Position numbers and translations under genes: made by a program
NCBI RefSeq assembly: GCF_022206305.1
Contig: NZ_JAKOIW010000020.1
Location: 1 to 64,000 of the forward strand
Direction: 5' to 3'
Source of the DNA: Gordonia sp. 'Campus'
GTDB lineage: Bacteria; Actinomycetota; Actinomycetes; Mycobacteriales; Mycobacteriaceae
Length of the DNA: 64,000 bases
The notes under the pieces: model-generated
Seen by the model: the letters and a program-made list of their open reading frames with translations, nothing else
Database searches by the model: none
What the model was told of the DNA's origin: nothing
In this document: piece by piece, positions 15,883 through 25,345 of the stretch
How positions within the stretch are numbered: the stretch's first letter is position 1
How the letters are laid out: each line of letters opens with the position of its first letter

Positions 15883-17313
15883 ATGCTGACGCTCCTCGGG
15901 ATCGGACTCGGAATTCTGGTGGTCTTCCTGATCACCGCCCTGACCGGCTACTTCGTGGCTCAGGAATTCGGCTACATGGCGGTCGACCGTTCCCGCCTGA
16001 AAGCCCGCGCCGAGGCCGGTGACGCCGCTGCGAGACGCGCGCTCACCGTCACCCGCCGCACCTCCTTCATGCTCTCCGGCGCCCAGCTCGGCATCACCAT
16101 CACCGGCCTGCTCGTCGGCTACGTAGCCGAACCGCTGATCGGCTCCGGCGTCGGCGAACTGCTCGGCGAGGTCGGCATCCCGGTCGGTGTCGGTGTCGCC
16201 ATCGGAACGGTCATCGCGATCCTGTTCTCGACCGTGGTGCAGATGGTGTTCGGCGAACTGTTCCCCAAGAACCTCGCGATCGCGCGGCCCGAGCCGGTCG
16301 CACTGTGGTTGGCCCGATCCACCACGATCTACCTCGCCGTCTTCGGCTGGCTGATCGCGCTGTTCGACAAGGCGTCCAACCTGTTGCTGAAGGCGTTGCG
16401 CATCGAGCCGGTGCACGACGTCGAGCACTCCGCATCGGTACGGGACCTCGAGCACATCGTCGCCGAGTCGCGCGATGCCGGGGAGTTGCCAGACGAACTG
16501 TCGGTGCTACTGGATCGTGTTCTGGAATTCCCCACACGGACAGCCGAACACGCGATGATCGCGCGACCCAACACCGACCATGTCGACGCCGATCTGCCCG
16601 CCGGCGAGGTGCTCACGCTGATGAGTACCGGGCACACGCGCTACCCCGTGCTCGCCGGCGGAGACGACGAGGTGCGGGGCGTGATCCACCTGCAAGACCT
16701 GCTGGAGTGGACGTACGCCCTCGAACAGACACCGCCACAGGCCGATCCGTCGGCCACCGCGGTCGACCTGTGTCGCCGCGCCGTGGTGGTGCCCTCGACG
16801 CTGCCGCTGCCCGAGGTGTTGGAGAACCTCGCGGACGCGCACGACGAGATGGCGGTCGTCATCGACGAATACGGCGGGTTCGCCGGCGTCGTGACGGCGG
16901 AGGACATCGCCGAGGAACTCGTCGGCGAGATCGACGACGAACACGATCCGGAGGCCTCGGCGGCGATCGAGGAGACCGCCGACGGGTGGCGTGTCCGCGG
17001 CGACGCGCACGTCGACGAGGTGTCCCGCACGATCGGTTGGGAACTGCCCGAAGGTGATTACGAGACGATGGCCGGGCTGGTCATCGCCGAGTTCGTCGGT
17101 CTGCCGGAGGTGGGGGACACGGTGACCATCACCATCGACCCCGATCCGGCGACCCTGCTCGACGACGACGAGGCACCCCCGCGGACGGTGCGTGCCACGG
17201 TGCTCGAGGTGGACAAGCGTGTCCCGTCGCTGCTGTCGATGAGTGTGACCGAGGGCGGGGATGCCGCGAGCCTCGCGGAGAACGTCGAGGGACAGGAGAA
17301 CGACCGTGGATAA
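15883..17313 (+). CDS. CNNM/CBS-domain membrane protein (CorC/HlyC family)
   Basis: This 476-residue protein has an N-terminal CNNM (DUF21) domain with four hydrophobic segments (residues 1-175) carrying FVAQEFGYMAVDRSR, SGAQLGITITGL and GELFPKN. A CBS pair follows (about 200-345, VIDEYGGFAGVVTAEDI), then a C-terminal CorC_HlyC domain (about 360-450). Family members take part in divalent cation, mainly Mg2+, efflux or homeostasis. It overlaps the next CNNM gene by 8 nt; the same tandem exists in mycobacteria (Rv1842c/Rv1841c). Confidence 0.9.
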   Translation: MLTLLGIGLGILVVFLITALTGYFVAQEFGYMAVDRSRLKARAEAGDAAARRALTVTRRTSFMLSGAQLGITITGLLVGYVAEPLIGSGVGELLGEVGIPVGVGVAIGTVIAILFSTVVQMVFGELFPKNLAIARPEPVALWLARSTTIYLAVFGWLIALFDKASNLLLKALRIEPVHDVEHSASVRDLEHIVAESRDAGELPDELSVLLDRVLEFPTRTAEHAMIARPNTDHVDADLPAGEVLTLMSTGHTRYPVLAGGDDEVRGVIHLQDLLEWTYALEQTPPQADPSATAVDLCRRAVVVPSTLPLPEVLENLADAHDEMAVVIDEYGGFAGVVTAEDIAEELVGEIDDEHDPEASAAIEETADGWRVRGDAHVDEVSRTIGWELPEGDYETMAGLVIAEFVGLPEVGDTVTITIDPDPATLLDDDEAPPRTVRATVLEVDKRVPSLLSMSVTEGGDAASLAENVEGQENDRG

Positions 17314-18319
17314 CCCGTGGATCGTCGCGGTCGTGACCGTGGTCCTCATCGCGTCGAGTGCGTTCTTCGTCGCCGTCGAGTTCGCTCTCATCGCCGCACG
17401 CAGGCACCGGCTCGAGGATGCTGCCGCGTCGAGCGGTAGCGCCCGCGCGGCGCTCCGTAGCGCCTCCGAGTTGTCGGTGTTGCTGGCCGGGTCCCAGCTG
17501 GGCATCACGGTGTGCACCCTGGCGCTCGGCTCGGTCACCAAACCCGCTGTGCACCACTGGCTCACGCCGGTCTTCGTGGACTGGGGCCTGCCGTACTGGT
17601 CGGCCGACGTCGTCGGCTTCGTGCTGGCGCTGATCATCGTGACGTTCCTGCACCTCGTCGTCGGCGAGATGGCGCCCAAGTCGTGGGCCATCGCCCACCC
17701 CGAGCGGTCGGCGATCATGCTGGCACTGCCGATGCGGGCGTTCATGTGGGTGACGAGGCCGTTCATCGTGCAGCTCAACCACCTGGCGAACTGGTGTCTC
17801 AAGCGCGTCGGCGTCGAGCCCGTCGATCAGGTGGCCACCGGACAGGACAGTGACGCGCTGCGCCATCTCGTCGAGCATTCGGCAACGGTCGGGACCCTGG
17901 ACGAGCGGTACCACGCGCACCTCACCAGCGCACTGGAACTGGAGTCACTGACCGTCCGCGATGTGGTCACGCCGAACGATCACCTCGGTGTCGTCCGACC
18001 GGCCGCCGACGCAGGCGAGATCCAGACCGCCGGCCGGACGTCGGGACACCTGCGACTACTGGTGCGTGAGAACGCATCCGGTTCGCCGGTTCGCGGTGTC
18101 GTGCACGTGCGCGACAGCCTGAGCGCGCCGCCCGGGACCACCGCTGCGGACCTCATGCGTCCGGTGCTGATCGTCGAGGCGGACAAGCCGGTGTACGAGG
18201 CGTTGACCGCGATGCGCGAGCAGCGTGCACACCTTGCGCTCGTCACCGACGACGGACGCGCGATCGGGTTGATCACGATCAACGACGTGCTCCAGCGCCT
18301 GCTCGCGACGACGGCGTAG
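17306..18319 (+). CDS. Second CNNM/CBS-domain membrane protein, short form
   Basis: This 337-residue partner of the preceding protein has the same CNNM domain (FFVAVEFALIAARRHR, LAGSQLGITVCTL, GEMAPKSWAIAHPE) and a reduced CBS pair ending in LVTDDGRAIGLITINDVLQ. It lacks the CorC_HlyC tail. The GTG at 17306 lies inside the last codons of the upstream gene, so the two proteins are probably made in fixed ratio and may form a heteromer. Confidence 0.88.
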   Translation: MDNPWIVAVVTVVLIASSAFFVAVEFALIAARRHRLEDAAASSGSARAALRSASELSVLLAGSQLGITVCTLALGSVTKPAVHHWLTPVFVDWGLPYWSADVVGFVLALIIVTFLHLVVGEMAPKSWAIAHPERSAIMLALPMRAFMWVTRPFIVQLNHLANWCLKRVGVEPVDQVATGQDSDALRHLVEHSATVGTLDERYHAHLTSALELESLTVRDVVTPNDHLGVVRPAADAGEIQTAGRTSGHLRLLVRENASGSPVRGVVHVRDSLSAPPGTTAADLMRPVLIVEADKPVYEALTAMREQRAHLALVTDDGRAIGLITINDVLQRLLATTA

Positions 18320-18324
18320 CGGGC

Positions 18325-18355
18325 CCTTCGAGGCTCGCTTCGCACGCACCTCAGG
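18325..18355. repeat. Dispersed 31-nt repeat, copy A
   Basis: 28 of 31 bases are identical to 59566-59596. Both copies begin CCTTCG, contain GGCTCGCT and end GCACCTCAGG. This copy lies between the convergent ends of the CNNM gene and gluQ. Confidence 0.8.
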
Positions 18356-18370
18356 GAGCGGGGTGGCGTC

Positions 18371-19282
18371 TCACACCCACTCGTCGTCCGTGAGAATCCA
18401 CGGTTGCCGCGGCAGTGCGGCCGGATCGAAGCGGTCGGCGAGCAGGGGGAGGTCCACCGTTTCGGTACGGCCGCCCAGGCCGAGTGAATGGGCGATGCGC
18501 GCAAGTACGGTCGACGTCGGGACACCCTCGCCGGCGAGGTCGGCGAGCGTCACGGCCCCGTCGCGTTTGCTGAGCCGGACTCCCTCGGCGTTGAGCACCA
18601 TCGGCACGTGCGCGTACGTCGGCGGCGGAGATCCGAGCAGCGTCGCCAGATAGGCCTGGCGCGGCGCCGAGGACAGCAGGTCGTCACCGCGCACAACCTG
18701 GTCGACGCCCTGGGCGGCATCGTCGACGACGACGGCCAGGTTGTACGCCGGGGTGCCGTCGTTGCGTTGGATCACGAAGTCGTCGACCACCCCGGTGTAG
18801 GCGCCGTGCAGCACATCGTCGACCTCGAACTCGGCGGCGTCGGCGCGGATGCGAATGGCCGGGGGCCGGTGCGCGCGTCGTTCGGTGCGCTGGGCCTCGG
18901 TGAGATCGCGGCACGTCCCCGGATAGGCGCCCTGCGGCGCGTGCGGTGCGGACGGGGCCTCGAGGATCTCGCGGCGGGTGCAGAAGCACTCGAACGTCCG
19001 GCCTTCGTCGTGCAGCCTGCCGATGATGTCGCGGTATCTGCCCCGACGGTCGCTCTGCCGGATCACCGGCGGATCCCAGTCGACGCCCAGCGCGCCGAGA
19101 TCGGCCAGTTGACGAGCCTCGGACCCGGCGACGGCTCGATCCAGGTCTTCCATCCGGATGAGGAAGCGCCGTCCGGTCGTCCGGGCGAACAGCCATGCCA
19201 GGACCGCGGTACGCAGATTGCCGACGTGGAGGTCGCCCGACGGGGAGGGCGCGTAACGGCCCGCGGGTGCGTGTGTCGACAT
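18371..19282 (-). CDS. gluQ: Glutamyl-Q tRNA(Asp) synthetase
   Basis: This truncated glutamyl-tRNA synthetase paralogue, 303 residues, lacks the anticodon-binding domain and attaches glutamate to the queuosine base of tRNA-Asp. The HIGH-like motif is [15 protein letters not shown] near the N-terminus and the KMSKS-like motif is RLSKRDG. The zinc ligands CFC, the Tyr and TC of YPGTCRDL are present, which separates it from full GluRS. Its presence implies that tRNA-Asp carries queuosine in this organism, matching the tgt gene at 11.7-12.9 kb. Confidence 0.92.
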   Translation of the reverse strand: MSTHAPAGRYAPSPSGDLHVGNLRTAVLAWLFARTTGRRFLIRMEDLDRAVAGSEARQLADLGALGVDWDPPVIRQSDRRGRYRDIIGRLHDEGRTFECFCTRREILEAPSAPHAPQGAYPGTCRDLTEAQRTERRAHRPPAIRIRADAAEFEVDDVLHGAYTGVVDDFVIQRNDGTPAYNLAVVVDDAAQGVDQVVRGDDLLSSAPRQAYLATLLGSPPPTYAHVPMVLNAEGVRLSKRDGAVTLADLAGEGVPTSTVLARIAHSLGLGGRTETVDLPLLADRFDPAALPRQPWILTDDEWV

Positions 19283-19289
19283 CGCGTCG

Positions 19290-19295
19290 AGATTA
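19290..19295 (-). promoter_or_regulatory. -10 box of gluQ
   Basis: TAATCT on the minus strand, 7 nt before the ATG at 19282. Confidence 0.55.
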
Positions 19296-19414
19296 CCGCC
19301 CACACCGATGAGAATCGGGGTCGAGCCGGGTCTGTCCCGGGGTCCGGCGCTACATGCTGCCGCCGGTGACGCAGCGGCGCGGGGCGTTGCGGTCCCGTCG
19401 AGAAGTGAGGAACG

Positions 19415-20476
19415 ATGACGTCCATGGATCTCCCGGTCATGCCGCCCGTCGCGCCGATGCTGGCCAAGGCGGTGACCAGTGTGCCGCCGCAACCCGACGG
19501 GTCGCCGGACTGGTCGTACGAACCGAAGTGGGATGGCTTCCGGGCGCTGATCTTCCGGGACGGCGATGAGGTCGCCATCGGTTCACGCGGCGGCAAGGAC
19601 CTGGCTCGGTACTTTCCCGAGATCGTCGCCGCGGCCAAGGCGGAGTTGCCCGAGAAGGTGGTCCTCGACGGCGAGATCGGGGTGCCCGCCCTCATCGGCG
19701 ACACCCACCGGCTGGACTGGGACTCGCTGGCGCAACGAATTCATCCCGCCGAGTCGCGTGTGAACATGCTCGCCGAGAAGACCCCGGCGATCTTCATCGG
19801 TTTCGACGCGCTGGCTCTGGAGACGACGAGCGTGAAGGACGAACCCTTCGAGGTGCGGCGGGAGGCGCTGCTGCGCGCGGTCGGACCGGGCGGTCGGGAC
19901 CGCCGGATGCATGTCAGCCGGGTCACGGCCGATCCGTCGGTCGCCGAGGACTGGTTCTCTGCCTTCGAGGGCGCGGGGCTCGACGGGGTGGTCGCGAAGC
20001 GACTCGCCGGTGCATACGTCGAGAACAAACGCGAGATGCTCAAGATCAAGCACAAGCGAACGGCGGACTGCGTCATCTTCGGTTATCGGATCCACAAGTC
20101 CGGCACCGGCATCGGATCGATGTTGCTCGGCCTGCACGGCGACGACGGCGAGTTGCGGATGGTCGGGGGAGCGGGGGCGTTCTCCGACGCCAAACGCGTC
20201 GAGCTGCAGGAGATGTTCGAACCGATGCGCCTCGACCCCGAGAAGGCATCGCCGGGTGAGCCGACGCGGTGGCGTTCGGAGCAGTCGGGGGAGTGGATCC
20301 CCATCCGTCCCGAACTGGTCGCCGAGTTCGCCTACGACCAGATGGAGAACCAGCGGTTCCGCCACACCGTGAAGTTTCTCCGGTGGCGACCCGACCGGGA
20401 CCCGGAGAGCTGCGGTTACGACCAGCTCGAGGTCCCTCTCACCTATGACCTCCACGACGTCCTCGAAGGGCAGTGA
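19415..20476 (+). CDS. ligC: ATP-dependent DNA ligase LigC
   Basis: This 353-residue ATP-dependent DNA ligase seals nicks through an enzyme-AMP intermediate. The adenylated lysine is K38 in EPKWDGFRA (motif I). DGEIGVPA (motif III) and DGVVAKR (motif IV) follow, then [16 protein letters not shown] (motif V), and an OB-fold ends the protein. It lacks the polymerase and nuclease domains of LigD, matching mycobacterial LigC (Rv3731). It is followed after 3 nt by the Prim-PolC gene. The ATG at 19415 has a GTGAGG site 5 nt upstream. Confidence 0.92.
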   Translation: MTSMDLPVMPPVAPMLAKAVTSVPPQPDGSPDWSYEPKWDGFRALIFRDGDEVAIGSRGGKDLARYFPEIVAAAKAELPEKVVLDGEIGVPALIGDTHRLDWDSLAQRIHPAESRVNMLAEKTPAIFIGFDALALETTSVKDEPFEVRREALLRAVGPGGRDRRMHVSRVTADPSVAEDWFSAFEGAGLDGVVAKRLAGAYVENKREMLKIKHKRTADCVIFGYRIHKSGTGIGSMLLGLHGDDGELRMVGGAGAFSDAKRVELQEMFEPMRLDPEKASPGEPTRWRSEQSGEWIPIRPELVAEFAYDQMENQRFRHTVKFLRWRPDRDPESCGYDQLEVPLTYDLHDVLEGQ

Positions 20477-20479
20477 CCC

Positions 20480-21565
20480 ATGGCAACACGTTCTCCCGCA
20501 GAAGAACTCGACGTCGACGGGGTCGCCGTCCGGATGAGCAACCCGGACAAGATCTACTTTCCCGAGCTCGGTGAGAACGGTGGCCGCAAGCGGGATCTCG
20601 TGGGGTACTACCGCACGGTCGCGCTGGGAGTCGAGGACGGCGACGAGGGCCCGTTGATGCGCGCGGCCCGCGACCGGCCGACGTTCCTGCAGCGCTTTCC
20701 CGACGGTGTCGAGGGCGAGGAGATCTACCAGAAGCACATTGCGAAGAAGCGTCCGGAGCATGTGCAGTCGACCCCGATCGTGTTCCCGTCCAAGCGAACC
20801 GGCGACGCCATCCGGCCGACGGTGCCCGCCGACCTGGTGTGGGGCGCCAACCTGGGGACCGTCACCTTTCACACCTGGCCGACGTTGCATCCAGACAACG
20901 ATCACCCCGACCAGCTCCGCATCGACCTCGACCCGCAGCCCGGCACGACCTTCGACGACGTTCGGCGCGTGGCGATCGAGGGACTGAAACCGTTGCTCGA
21001 CGAGCTCGGTTTTGCCGGCTTCGTCAAGACCTCGGGAGGTCGCGGAGTGCACGTGTACGTGCCCATCGAACCGCTCTGGGACTTCATCGCGACCCGCCGG
21101 TGCGTCATCGCGCTCGCCCGCGAACTCGAACGCCGCGATCCCGACGCGGTCACCACGTCGTGGTGGAAAGAGGAACGCGGAGAACGGATCTTCATCGACT
21201 ACAACCAGAACGCCCGGGACCGGACGATGGCCTCGCCCTACTCGGTCCGGCGGAGCGCCCGGGGCCGGGTGTCGACGCCGGTCACCTGGGCCGAACTCGC
21301 CGACGTCGATCCCGACGACTGCACGATGGCCACGGTCCCGCGGTTGCTCGCCGATCGTGGTGACCCCTGGGCCGACATCGCCGACCACCGCCGGGGCGTC
21401 GAGAAGCTGCTCGAGATGGTGCAGGAGGACGACGCAAACGGGTTGGGGGACATGCCATATCCGCCCAGCTATCCGAAGATGCCCGGTGAACCGCCGCGCG
21501 TGCAGCCGAGCAAGAAGGTCGCCGAGCACTGGGACGAGAAGGGCAACCGCCGGGCCGACGGGTGA
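20480..21565 (+). CDS. Stand-alone LigD-type primase-polymerase (Prim-PolC)
   Basis: This 361-residue archaeo-eukaryotic primase-family polymerase is homologous to the polymerase domain of LigD. The metal-binding LRIDLDPQPG (about 150-160), TSGGRGVHVYVP and RIFIDYNQNARDRTMASPYS are the characteristic motifs. In mycobacteria (Rv3730c type) such enzymes fill short gaps, prefer ribonucleotides and act with LigC in excision repair. The 3-nt spacing to ligC supports one functional unit. No Ku gene is in the window, so the role in end joining is not indicated. Confidence 0.9.
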   Translation: MATRSPAEELDVDGVAVRMSNPDKIYFPELGENGGRKRDLVGYYRTVALGVEDGDEGPLMRAARDRPTFLQRFPDGVEGEEIYQKHIAKKRPEHVQSTPIVFPSKRTGDAIRPTVPADLVWGANLGTVTFHTWPTLHPDNDHPDQLRIDLDPQPGTTFDDVRRVAIEGLKPLLDELGFAGFVKTSGGRGVHVYVPIEPLWDFIATRRCVIALARELERRDPDAVTTSWWKEERGERIFIDYNQNARDRTMASPYSVRRSARGRVSTPVTWAELADVDPDDCTMATVPRLLADRGDPWADIADHRRGVEKLLEMVQEDDANGLGDMPYPPSYPKMPGEPPRVQPSKKVAEHWDEKGNRRADG

Positions 21566-21574
21566 GCGGCGCGA

Positions 21575-22525
21575 TCAGGTCCGGAACGCGATGAGCAGGC
21601 CCAGGTACACGACGTACAGTGCGACGAAAGCGATTCCCTCGTAGCGGGATACGCGCCGGCCGGACAGAAACACCGGAATGCACAGCAGGGCGACGGCAGC
21701 CATCAGCGGGAGATCGACGCGGATGAGCTCGTCGGTGACGTCGAGTGGTTTCACGAGTGCGGTGACGCCCAGGATGAAGGTGATGTTGTAGACGCTCGAC
21801 CCGATGAGGTTGCCGATGGCGAGGTCCCGGTCGCCGCGGATCGTCGACATGATCGTGGTCGTCAGTTCGGGCGCGGAGGTGCCGATGGCCACGATCGTGA
21901 GGCCGATGAAGGCCTCGCTGACGCCGAGATCGGTGGCGATGTCGACGGATCCGCGCACCAGCCACTCTGCGGCGAGGACGATGACGGCGATCCCGCCGAG
22001 AAGTTCGAGCACCCGCGCCCATAGGGGGCCACCGGTCGCGGGCAGCTCGTCGGCGATCTCCGGCGTCGTCGACGTGGTCTTCAGTTCGGCCCGGATCGCC
22101 GTCGCGGTGTACACGACGGCGACGACCAGCAGCAACGCCCCGTCGAGCCGGGTCAGGTTTCCGTTGAGGCTCAGCACGAGGAGCAGCAGAGCGCTGACGG
22201 TCATGACCGGGAGGTCGAGCCGGAGTGTCTGGCGCCCCAGCGCGAGGGGCACCAGTGCCGCCGACAGCCCGAGGATGAGCAGCAGGTTGACGATGTTGGT
22301 GCCCGCGATGTTGCCGATCGCGAGGGGACCGGCGTCGTTCAGCGTGGCGTCGATGCCGACCGCGAGTTCCGGCATGCTGGTGCCGATCGAGACGATCGTG
22401 AGCCCGACCAGCAGGGGCGACACACCGAAGCGGGTGGCGATCGCCGAACCGCCGCGTACGAGGAATTCGGCGCCGACGATCAGGCCCGCGAGCCCGGCGA
22501 GGATCAACGCCGCGTCGACGATCAT
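21575..22525 (-). CDS. Ca2+/cation antiporter (YrbG-like)
   Basis: This 316-residue integral membrane protein has ten predicted helices in two inverted halves. The two alpha-repeats are plain: GTSMPELAVGIDA with GNIAGTNIVN, and GTSAPELTTTIMS with GNLIGSSVYN. These carry the cation-coordinating Glu residues of the CaCA superfamily, which exchange Ca2+ for Na+ or H+. A hydrophilic loop of about 25 residues separates the halves. It is convergent with the Prim-PolC gene, 9 nt apart. Confidence 0.9.
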   Translation of the reverse strand: MIVDAALILAGLAGLIVGAEFLVRGGSAIATRFGVSPLLVGLTIVSIGTSMPELAVGIDATLNDAGPLAIGNIAGTNIVNLLLILGLSAALVPLALGRQTLRLDLPVMTVSALLLLVLSLNGNLTRLDGALLLVVAVVYTATAIRAELKTTSTTPEIADELPATGGPLWARVLELLGGIAVIVLAAEWLVRGSVDIATDLGVSEAFIGLTIVAIGTSAPELTTTIMSTIRGDRDLAIGNLIGSSVYNITFILGVTALVKPLDVTDELIRVDLPLMAAVALLCIPVFLSGRRVSRYEGIAFVALYVVYLGLLIAFRT

Positions 22526-22567
22526 CCGGTGTCCTTGCCGCGGCCGGTGGGAGTCGGTGTCGCCGGG

Positions 22568-23431
22568 TCAGTGCTGTGCGGGCCGGGGACGCAGTGCCTC
22601 GGCGGCCCAGTTGGCGAAGCTCTGCCACCCGACGTCGGGGAAGCGTCGGTGCAGCGTCGGGATGTCGACCTCGTAACCGCGGCCGCCGAGGAACGTGAAC
22701 ATCGCACGCATGTCGTCCGACGAAATGCGTTCGGGGTCGTACGTTTCGGCCGTGACTGTGGTGCCGAGGACCTCGCCGATGATCCGAGCCATCTCGTCGG
22801 GGGTCGGTTGGTCGGACGCGAGGTCGATGCGCTGGCCGATGTGGACGTCGGGGGCCGCGAACAGCTCGGCGACCAGCCGGCCGAGGTCGCGCCGGGAGAG
22901 CTGCTGCAGCGGCTTGTCCGCGGGCATCGCGATCGGCATGACGCCGGCCGCCAGTGCGTCGGCACCGCCGAGGAGGTTGTCGAAGAAGTAGGCCGGACCG
23001 ACGATGGTGTGCGGGATGTCGGTGGCCGCGAGCATCTTCTCGACCTCGAACTTGGAATCGAAGTGGGGAACGCCGGTGTGCCGATCGGCGGAGGCCACCG
23101 AGGAGAACACGAGGTAGGGGATCGAGGCCGACGTGGCCGCCTGGATCAGCGCGGTGCCCTGCGCGATCTCCGCCTCGACGCCGGACTCGAACGGTGTGGT
23201 GAGGGCGAAGACGCCGGCGCAACCGGCGAAGGCGTCGGCGAGACCGGCGCCGCTCACGATGTCGCCGACGGCGAGTTCGACGCCGCGATCGGCGAGACGG
23301 GCGGCCTTTGACGAGACCGCGTCGCGGACCACGGCGCGGACCGGGAAACCGGCGTCGAGCAGCGCATCGAGCACGGCGCCGCCCTGTCCTCCGGTGGCTC
23401 CGACGACGACGATGGGAGAGGAATCGGGCAT
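22568..23431 (-). CDS. NmrA-like NAD(P)-binding protein
   Basis: This 287-residue atypical SDR of the NmrA/QOR2 type has GATGGQGGAVLDALL near residues 10-24, a GDIVSGAGL loop and a substrate-binding C-terminal half with LGGRGYEVD. The YxxxK catalytic pair of classical SDRs is absent, so it may be a redox sensor or a quinone/azo reductase relative. The ATG at 23431 is the first Met before the Rossmann strand. It may form an operon with the antiporter (42 nt apart) without obvious functional link. Confidence 0.8.
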   Translation of the reverse strand: MPDSSPIVVVGATGGQGGAVLDALLDAGFPVRAVVRDAVSSKAARLADRGVELAVGDIVSGAGLADAFAGCAGVFALTTPFESGVEAEIAQGTALIQAATSASIPYLVFSSVASADRHTGVPHFDSKFEVEKMLAATDIPHTIVGPAYFFDNLLGGADALAAGVMPIAMPADKPLQQLSRRDLGRLVAELFAAPDVHIGQRIDLASDQPTPDEMARIIGEVLGTTVTAETYDPERISSDDMRAMFTFLGGRGYEVDIPTLHRRFPDVGWQSFANWAAEALRPRPAQH

Positions 23432-23510
23432 GTGCGCAACCCTAGCGCTCGCCGCTGCGCGACCGAACGGTTTGGGTGTGCGCACGCCTGGCGGCTATCA
23501 TCTCGACGTT

Positions 23511-23599
23511 GGAGGATTCGCCTAGTGGCCTATGGCGCTCGCCTGGAACGCGGGTTGGGTTAACAGCCCTCAGGGGTTCGAATCCCCTATCCTCCGCCA
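23511..23599 (+). tRNA. tRNA-Ser (anticodon GGA)
   Basis: The 7-bp acceptor stem GGAGGAT/ATCCTCC, the D-arm, the anticodon loop CTGGAAC with GGA at 23545-23547, the long variable arm typical of class II tRNA-Ser, and the T-arm AGGGGTTCGAATCCCCT are all present. The discriminator is G and the 3' CCA is encoded (23597-23599). It reads UCC/UCU codons. Confidence 0.97.
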
Positions 23600-23600
23600 C

Positions 23601-23648
23601 CGAAGGTCCGCAGTGACACCCGCTTGCCGGGTGCACCGCGGACCTTCG
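23601..23648 (+). terminator. Hairpin after tRNA-Ser
   Basis: CGAAGGTCCGC (23601-23611) pairs with GCGGACCTTCG (23638-23648), enclosing a second small hairpin ACACCCG/CGGGTGC. There is no long U-tract, as is common in actinobacteria. Confidence 0.7.
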
Positions 23649-23805
23649 TCGTTCGCGGGCATCCCCGCAGGCATCAACGACGAAAACCGCCCGGGGAAAA
23701 CGGACGGGCGCCGAAACATCGCCGGCTGGAGTCCTCTGGGCGGTTGTCAGGAGACCGGCGCCGACCGGGCCACGGGGGTGGTGTCGCCCCGCCGGAACCC
23801 CTCGC

Positions 23806-23811
23806 TACACT
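23806..23811 (+). promoter_or_regulatory. -10 box of the SRP RNA gene
   Basis: TACACT, 7 nt before the expected 5' end of the RNA at about 23819. No good -35 is visible. Confidence 0.6.
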
Positions 23812-23818
23812 GGACGAC

Positions 23819-23905
23819 GGATCCCGCGCGGCGTGCATCCTGTGAACTCCCCCAGGGCCGGAAGGCAGCAAGGGTCAACGGGCTCTCTCGGGTGCGCGGG
23901 GTCCC
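23819..23905 (+). ncRNA. ffs: Signal recognition particle 4.5S-type RNA
   Basis: The conserved Ffh-binding domain is clear: GGGCCGGAAGGCAGCAAGGG (23855-23874) with its symmetric and asymmetric loops. The ends pair as GGATCCCGCGC with GCGCGGGGTCC, closing a single long hairpin of about 87 nt, the short bacterial form. Ends are estimated from pairing and the upstream -10 box. Confidence 0.9.
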
Positions 23906-23929
23906 CTATATCCGATACACATTTTCTAG

Positions 23930-25255
<1,326 letters not shown>

Positions 25256-25282
25256 CCGCCGCACCCATCCGTGCCGAGCCCA

Positions 25283-25308
25283 GCGTGCCCCGACACACCG
25301 GGGCGCGC
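25283..25308 (+). terminator. Hairpin after the aminotransferase
   Basis: GCGTGCCCCG pairs with CGGGGCGCGC (one G-U pair) across a 6-nt loop, 27 nt past the stop codon, without a U-tract. Confidence 0.6.
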
Positions 25309-25345
25309 GGGGCTGCGGCGTTAGATTGCTCTCATTCCTCGGCGA

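Noticed and set aside
19583..21529. A 648-codon minus-strand open frame over ligC and Prim-PolC
   Set aside because: Antisense shadow; composition is Arg/Asp/Val-rich without domain motifs, while the plus strand encodes two clear enzymes.
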